Positions 59,901 to 64,000 of a stretch of DNA of 64,000 nucleotides are shown here, one piece after another. Source of the stretch: Larus michahellis. Taxonomy: Eukaryota > Chordata > Aves > Charadriiformes > Laridae. The position numbers and the translations under genes are program-made. Within the stretch, counting starts at the first letter, position 1; each line of letters begins with the position of its first letter. The notes beneath the pieces were generated by a model. It was not told the origin of the DNA. It searched no databases and worked only from the letters and a program-made list of their open reading frames with translations. Location of the stretch: contig NC_133899.1 in assembly GCF_964199755.1 (NCBI RefSeq), positions 1,426,001-1,490,000 on the forward strand, given 5' to 3'.

Positions 59901-62900
59901 CTAAATATATTATAAACAGGCTACTATTTCCAAGTGCCTAAAATTCAGTTTCAATATGAAAATACTGAAGCTACTTCAAATCTCCTCAAAGTTTAATTTT
60001 GGGATTTATTTTTTTTTCCCCAAAACTGAAAAAATACGACTTCAAAAGCTCCAGACGCCGTACATCTACAGGGTGGTGGCCAGTGTGCCCACCTACAGTA
60101 CAGCCTTTGTGTTTTAGGCTGTCCCAGCCCAGTGCCTTTGCCTCAGTGCCACTTGCCTGACATTTTACCCCTTCCCTGCTTGCTCTCAAGTTTCTTTCTA
60201 GTCCTTTTTGGAAGAGATGGAGCACACAGGGCCATTGTGATGGGAAGACGCGCTCTTCATGCACTTGCAACTTCACCAGCAAAACCATTTTAATACACTG
60301 GCAAGAGCACAAAAATACTCAATAAGCAAGACGCCCCAAAAAAATCACATTTTGCAGGCTGAAACCATAGCAGCATGGCAGATCCGGGGTCCAGCCGCGT
60401 GAAACTGTGGCCGTCACAGATAAACTGGTTGGAGGTTTGAAGTACTTCTGGCATCGGCAAAACCCTGTCTGTTAGATTTTATCCTTAACAGAAAATCGAA
60501 AGACTAAAGCTGTAGGAACATCTTCAAACATAGCCAGACCCATTCAGCAGGGACAGAGCATAAAGACTAAGAATTCCCAGGGAAAACCTGTCCTGCTCTG
60601 CACAGCCGTGAGACCATGTCTGAGCTGTCCTTAGGGCGCTGGCTCTCAGGTCCATCACTGCTGCACAGGAATTGCTTCGCCATCATTTAATGCGAATCCC
60701 AGCCCAGTTAGCAGGCAGAACTGATGAGCTGGAGGGAGCAGCGCCCTGAGCAGAGTGTGGGAAAGCAGAAGGAAGTAAACTTTATTTAGTACACAATGGC
60801 CTCTTTAAGAAACTTCTCCAGGGCTTATATCCGAGCTCATGTGGCCAGGGTTTTCAGACCAAAAATATCTCAATTATGGTTCAGCAGGGTGCAGAGCAAT
60901 TTTACTGTTGCTTATCACTACAAACTATAAATGTTACCATACAGTTTAATGAGCTTGGACACGCATGAAGAACTTTCAACACAAAGACTGTTTTGCTGAA
61001 ATACCAAGGAAAGACACATTTTTCATCCATGCAACAGTTTATAAATAGAACAGCTGTTAGTTTAGATTCCCATTTAAAGATAGGTTTATACAATGTTTTT
61101 CCTTTCCCAGCTGAAGAGCTGAGACAAGGGAGCTTTATTCCTACCCTTTCAGCAAAATGGTCATTTCCTGCTCGGTCCTCTTCCAGATGGCTACCTGGCA
61201 TGCTCTCGGGCAGAGCCAAGGGTCCACCGCCAGCCACTGGACCTCATTTACACCAAGGTGGTCACTTATCTTATTCATAAGGTGAGAGCAGAACTCAGCA
61301 ACTAACGCTGCCTCGTTCCACACAGAGGGGGCACAGGGCTCTACTGCTCAAAATGAGACTGGCAAAAAATAAGCCCTGGGATGCATCAGCCCACCCCTCC
61401 TGCCAGGAAAAGGGGCTGCAGGAACGCAGGAGGTAACAGCATGGGCAACCCAATTTCACAACATACCACGACACTGTTGGGGTCCATGGTCTCTACATTT
61501 TCCAGGAACTTCAACTGCACTTCCTGGTACTTGCGATGGTGCTCAAACGTGAAGTACTGCACTCCCCCCTTGGTGTCCACCAGCTCCATGACAATACCTA
61601 GAAGATGCACGGGAGACACAGGTACATGTGCTGCCAGCCAGCAAGCACAGCGGCAAGAAAAGCTCTTCCACTTTCTTGTCACACAGAAAGCTCATTCATA
61701 TCATTGGGTCCAAAACCAGACGCATTTTCAGAAACTCCCAGAGAATTTCACTCCTTTACCTCCTCCCATGAGTCAAAGTCCGAAACCCACCCGAGAAGCT
61801 CAGGCAGCTTGCTCTCCCCATGGATATTTCTCATTATCCAGCAAGACTGCTGTTAAGAAGGGAAGTACTCATCACCCGTTACCTCAAATAAGGAGGGGAA
61901 AAAAGCTCAAATACTATGATACAATACAACAGAGTTCTGCGTGTTAAGAAAAGAAGTATTTTCATCAGCTGACAAACAGTTCCCTTTCTGCATCAGCCAG
62001 CACGAAGCCTGGGCCTGGCAGCTGATGAAAGCAGCTCCGGTTTCCATGCGTGGATGCTCTAGGAAAGCCAGGCTGGCACGGAGCAGCCGTCCGTGCCAAC
62101 ATGGTCACGGGACCGAGGCACCCCAGTGGCTAGCAGCAGTGTGGTGCTTCAGGAGGTGGCACCGAAAGCCTCACCTGTTCTGGTGTAGCGTGGCCAGGTG
62201 CTCTGGGGAGTCGTCAGCCACGTGCCGCGGACACACTGGCGCTGCCTTTGCCTAAGGAAATAAACACAACAGGTCACAGTTGCTCTGTACTAACAGAACG
62301 AGGAGGGCTGAAAGCAGCCAGAAAAACAATGATTCAGGGAAAAAGAGACCCAACTTCTTCCCCAGCTGCAACCCTGCCACATGGAGCTTTAACATGTTTT
62401 ACCTTCAAGACACAACATACTCTGCCTTACTTGAACCATTCCTCTCTGGGCCAGCCAGTGCCTCCAGCATTTCCACTTCAATAGCTTCTCTCCCCTGTTT
62501 CTATTCCTGCCAAGTTCTCAGCTGCCTCTTTGCTTCCAACAGCTTCCCAGGTCCAATTAAGAGAGCCCCATGCCCCTCTGACTCATCTCTCTTCCCAGCA
62601 CTGCCTTCAAATGTCAACTGATTTAGTTAAGCCATGCTCACAAACGCAATCAATTTATTGGTTCAGGGCAGGAAGAATTCAGAAATCAAAGCTATTCTAA
62701 GAAAGTCATGTCTCCTCAGTAATGGACTGCTGCTTTTTCCTCAAGCGCTAAATATTCTTCCACAGACTCTCTCCGAGAAGGCTTCTGCTTTCACCGTCGC
62801 TGCTCTGAGCTTATGCCCTTCTTACGTGCACACTTTTCAACTAGTTCACGAAAGCAGGGATTTACAGATAACACTAACCACAGTGCAATGGATAACTGCA

Positions 62901-63391
62901 TAAACACCTCATGCCCAAGAGGCAGTAGGTTCCCTGAAAGCAAGTGCATGCGACCCCCCGAAAAGTATTCAGGGGGTGAATAGCAACAAGCAGCAAATGC
63001 TGGAGAAAGGGAAAAAAAATAAAAATCCAAGAGCCTGTACTCTGTGAATTTGAGTGAAAGGACTTTAGAAGGGTGTTTGACAGTAAATGAGAGAGGAAAT
63101 CAGCAGAAGAAAAAGCAAATGCCAGCAAAAGCCTGGAGAAGTCCTACACCCCCCACCATCACAAAAGAATATTCTCCTGTCCCAACAAGCGATGACTAAA
63201 TGAGTAAGACACCCTGAACCCTGGATTCCCTGCCTAGGTGTGGCACTGGGGGCTTGGACTTGGAGCCAACTTGGACGCACCAACTTGGGACTTTGAAAGG
63301 GTTTAACATTAAATTCTGGACTAACCTCTGATCACCAAGAACAGCGCGAGCCCCAAAGTATCTCTTCAACTCGTTTTCTGGGTTCAAGTTT
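51165..63391 (-). CDS. TCF25: TCF25 (NULP1), 3' fourteen coding exons, partial
   Basis: Conserved eukaryotic protein with basic N-terminus; vertebrate TCF25 and yeast Rqc1 act in ribosome-associated quality control. Exons, 5' to 3': 63326-63391 ([20 protein letters not shown]), 62175-62251, 61467-61597, 58813-58915, 57772-57865, 56611-56703, 55867-55972, 55299-55458, 54178-54265, 53448-53606, 52626-52716, 52235-52316, 51563-51635 and 51165-51326, ending GDGDWD. Matches to human TCF25 include [46 protein letters not shown] and [14 protein letters not shown]. The basic, Lys-rich N-terminal exons lie beyond the right edge; I could not place any exon in 63392-64000. The exon at 55299 has a duplicated donor 18 nt downstream that would add six codons in frame. 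Position upstream of MC1R matches human. Confidence 0.94.
56896..56929 (+). repeat. T34 homopolymer in TCF25 intron
   Basis: An uninterrupted run of about 34 T, or A on the transcribed strand. No retrocopy body is visible on either side. It may be of uncertain length in assembly. Confidence 0.8.
59160..59830 (-). mobile_element. Ancient, degenerate CR1 LINE copy
   Basis: Pieces appear in the right order for an amniote CR1 3' region read in reverse: aagaact...ctgggtcagag...ggatccatctt, then cacctttgctgtccttttc, then atactcaagatgcaggca. Divergence is high and there are insertions, so the copy is old. It lies in the TCF25 intron between the exons at 58813 and 61467. Confidence 0.65.
59831..61466. 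other. TCF25 intron, AT-rich
   Basis: This is the most AT-rich stretch of the window. No exon, RNA gene or repeat was identified. Confidence 0.45.
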
Positions 63392-64000
63392 CTGTGAAGG
63401 TTGAAACAAGAAAGAAATGCTACCATCAGTTAAATATAGCCAAAAGTCTCATGCTCAAGTCTTCTCAATCAGTGCCAAGTGCTCTGTACCTTAAACTGTC
63501 TCTGGCCAGCCCCCTGAACTGTCACACACCCCACTGATCTCACACAACAAACTGAAAGGAGCCTAAGAACGGTCCGAATGGGAGGCATCAAAACACTTTT
63601 TCAATCAGATGCACGCTTCCTTTGCGCTCTGCTCCTAAACAGTGCTGAGCTGGGGAATACTTCTGCTGCCCTCTCTTGGGCAGCTGGAGCCTTAGTCTGG
63701 GATACTCCCTGGACAGCCTCCGTGCAGGAGTGTGCATTCAGGGTACGTGTGCCTGGAAAACACGAGATACTCACCTGCTGCCGAGTCTAGCGTGGCAGCC
63801 TGCAGTTTGGGGGCACACCCTAACCACTGCATGGAGGCTGGCAAGGATTAAAATACATTTTTTTAAAACGAAGATCTCATATCAAAGCATGACAACACCT
63901 ACAGTTTTCTTGACCTAACACTGACCTCAGAGAAGGGAGGTGTGTTTGAGAGGGGATTCTCTGCCATCCAGCAAGTGGGGCTTCAAGAGAGAGAGTGCAA
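62252..64000. other. TCF25 introns at the right edge
   Basis: Apart from the exon at 63326-63391 I see nothing coding. A donor-like CAGCAG|GTGAGT near 63774 on the minus strand has no matching TCF25 protein sequence before it. Confidence 0.4.

Noticed and set aside
63770-63850. Possible upstream TCF25 exon ending at a GTGAGT donor
   Set aside because: The preceding translation in all frames does not resemble TCF25.

Overview
This is a 64 kb piece of bird nuclear DNA. The genes have vertebrate exon-intron structure, the proteins closely match chicken L-CAM, B-cadherin and MC1R as I remember them, the introns are short, the promoters are GC-rich, and the only recognisable interspersed repeats are CR1 LINE fragments. 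I cannot name the species or order. No retrovirus, LTR element, tRNA, rRNA or CRISPR array was seen.

Layout, left to right. 0.85-3.53 kb: first three coding exons of TANGO6 (minus, rest off the left edge). 4.65-13.92 kb: CDH1 (E-cadherin, chicken L-CAM), 16 exons, minus. 15.14-21.27 kb: CDH3 (P-cadherin, chicken K-CAM/B-cadherin), minus, lying tandemly behind CDH1. 22.41-23.58 kb: a third, truncated cadherin on the plus strand, encoding a signal peptide plus EC1-EC2 only. 24.99-25.71 kb: URAH (5-hydroxyisourate hydrolase), plus. 26.20-33.39 kb: GAS8/DRC4, minus. 34.05-37.14 kb: DBNDD1, plus. 38.46-42.13 kb: DEF8, minus. 44.03-46.72 kb: TUBB3, minus. 47.72-48.66 kb: MC1R, minus. 51.17-63.39 kb: the last 14 coding exons of TCF25, minus, 5' end off the right edge.

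The left block (CDH3-CDH1-TANGO6) matches human 16q22.1 and the right block (URAH-GAS8-DBNDD1-DEF8-TUBB3-MC1R-TCF25) matches human 16q24.3. The truncated cadherin sits at the junction.

The genes are mostly unrelated housekeeping or tissue genes, but the three cadherins interact at the DNA level. The last exon of CDH1 and CDH3 is identical over 252 bp, and the truncated cadherin shares a roughly 550 bp block, introns included, with CDH1 in inverted orientation. Both patterns point to recent gene conversion. The truncated cadherin has lost the prodomain exons and everything after EC2, yet its exons are open, and its last donor is in phase with the first URAH coding exon. A secreted EC1-EC2 protein, or an EC1-EC2/hydrolase fusion, is therefore the most interesting testable idea in the window. 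Other points of note are a likely HNF1/Hox enhancer in CDH1 intron 2, a possible broken splice acceptor in GAS8, an intact HIU hydrolase in a lineage thought to lack uricase, and an array of CACGTG E-boxes in a TUBB3 minisatellite. Exon borders were read by eye and may be off by a base or two.
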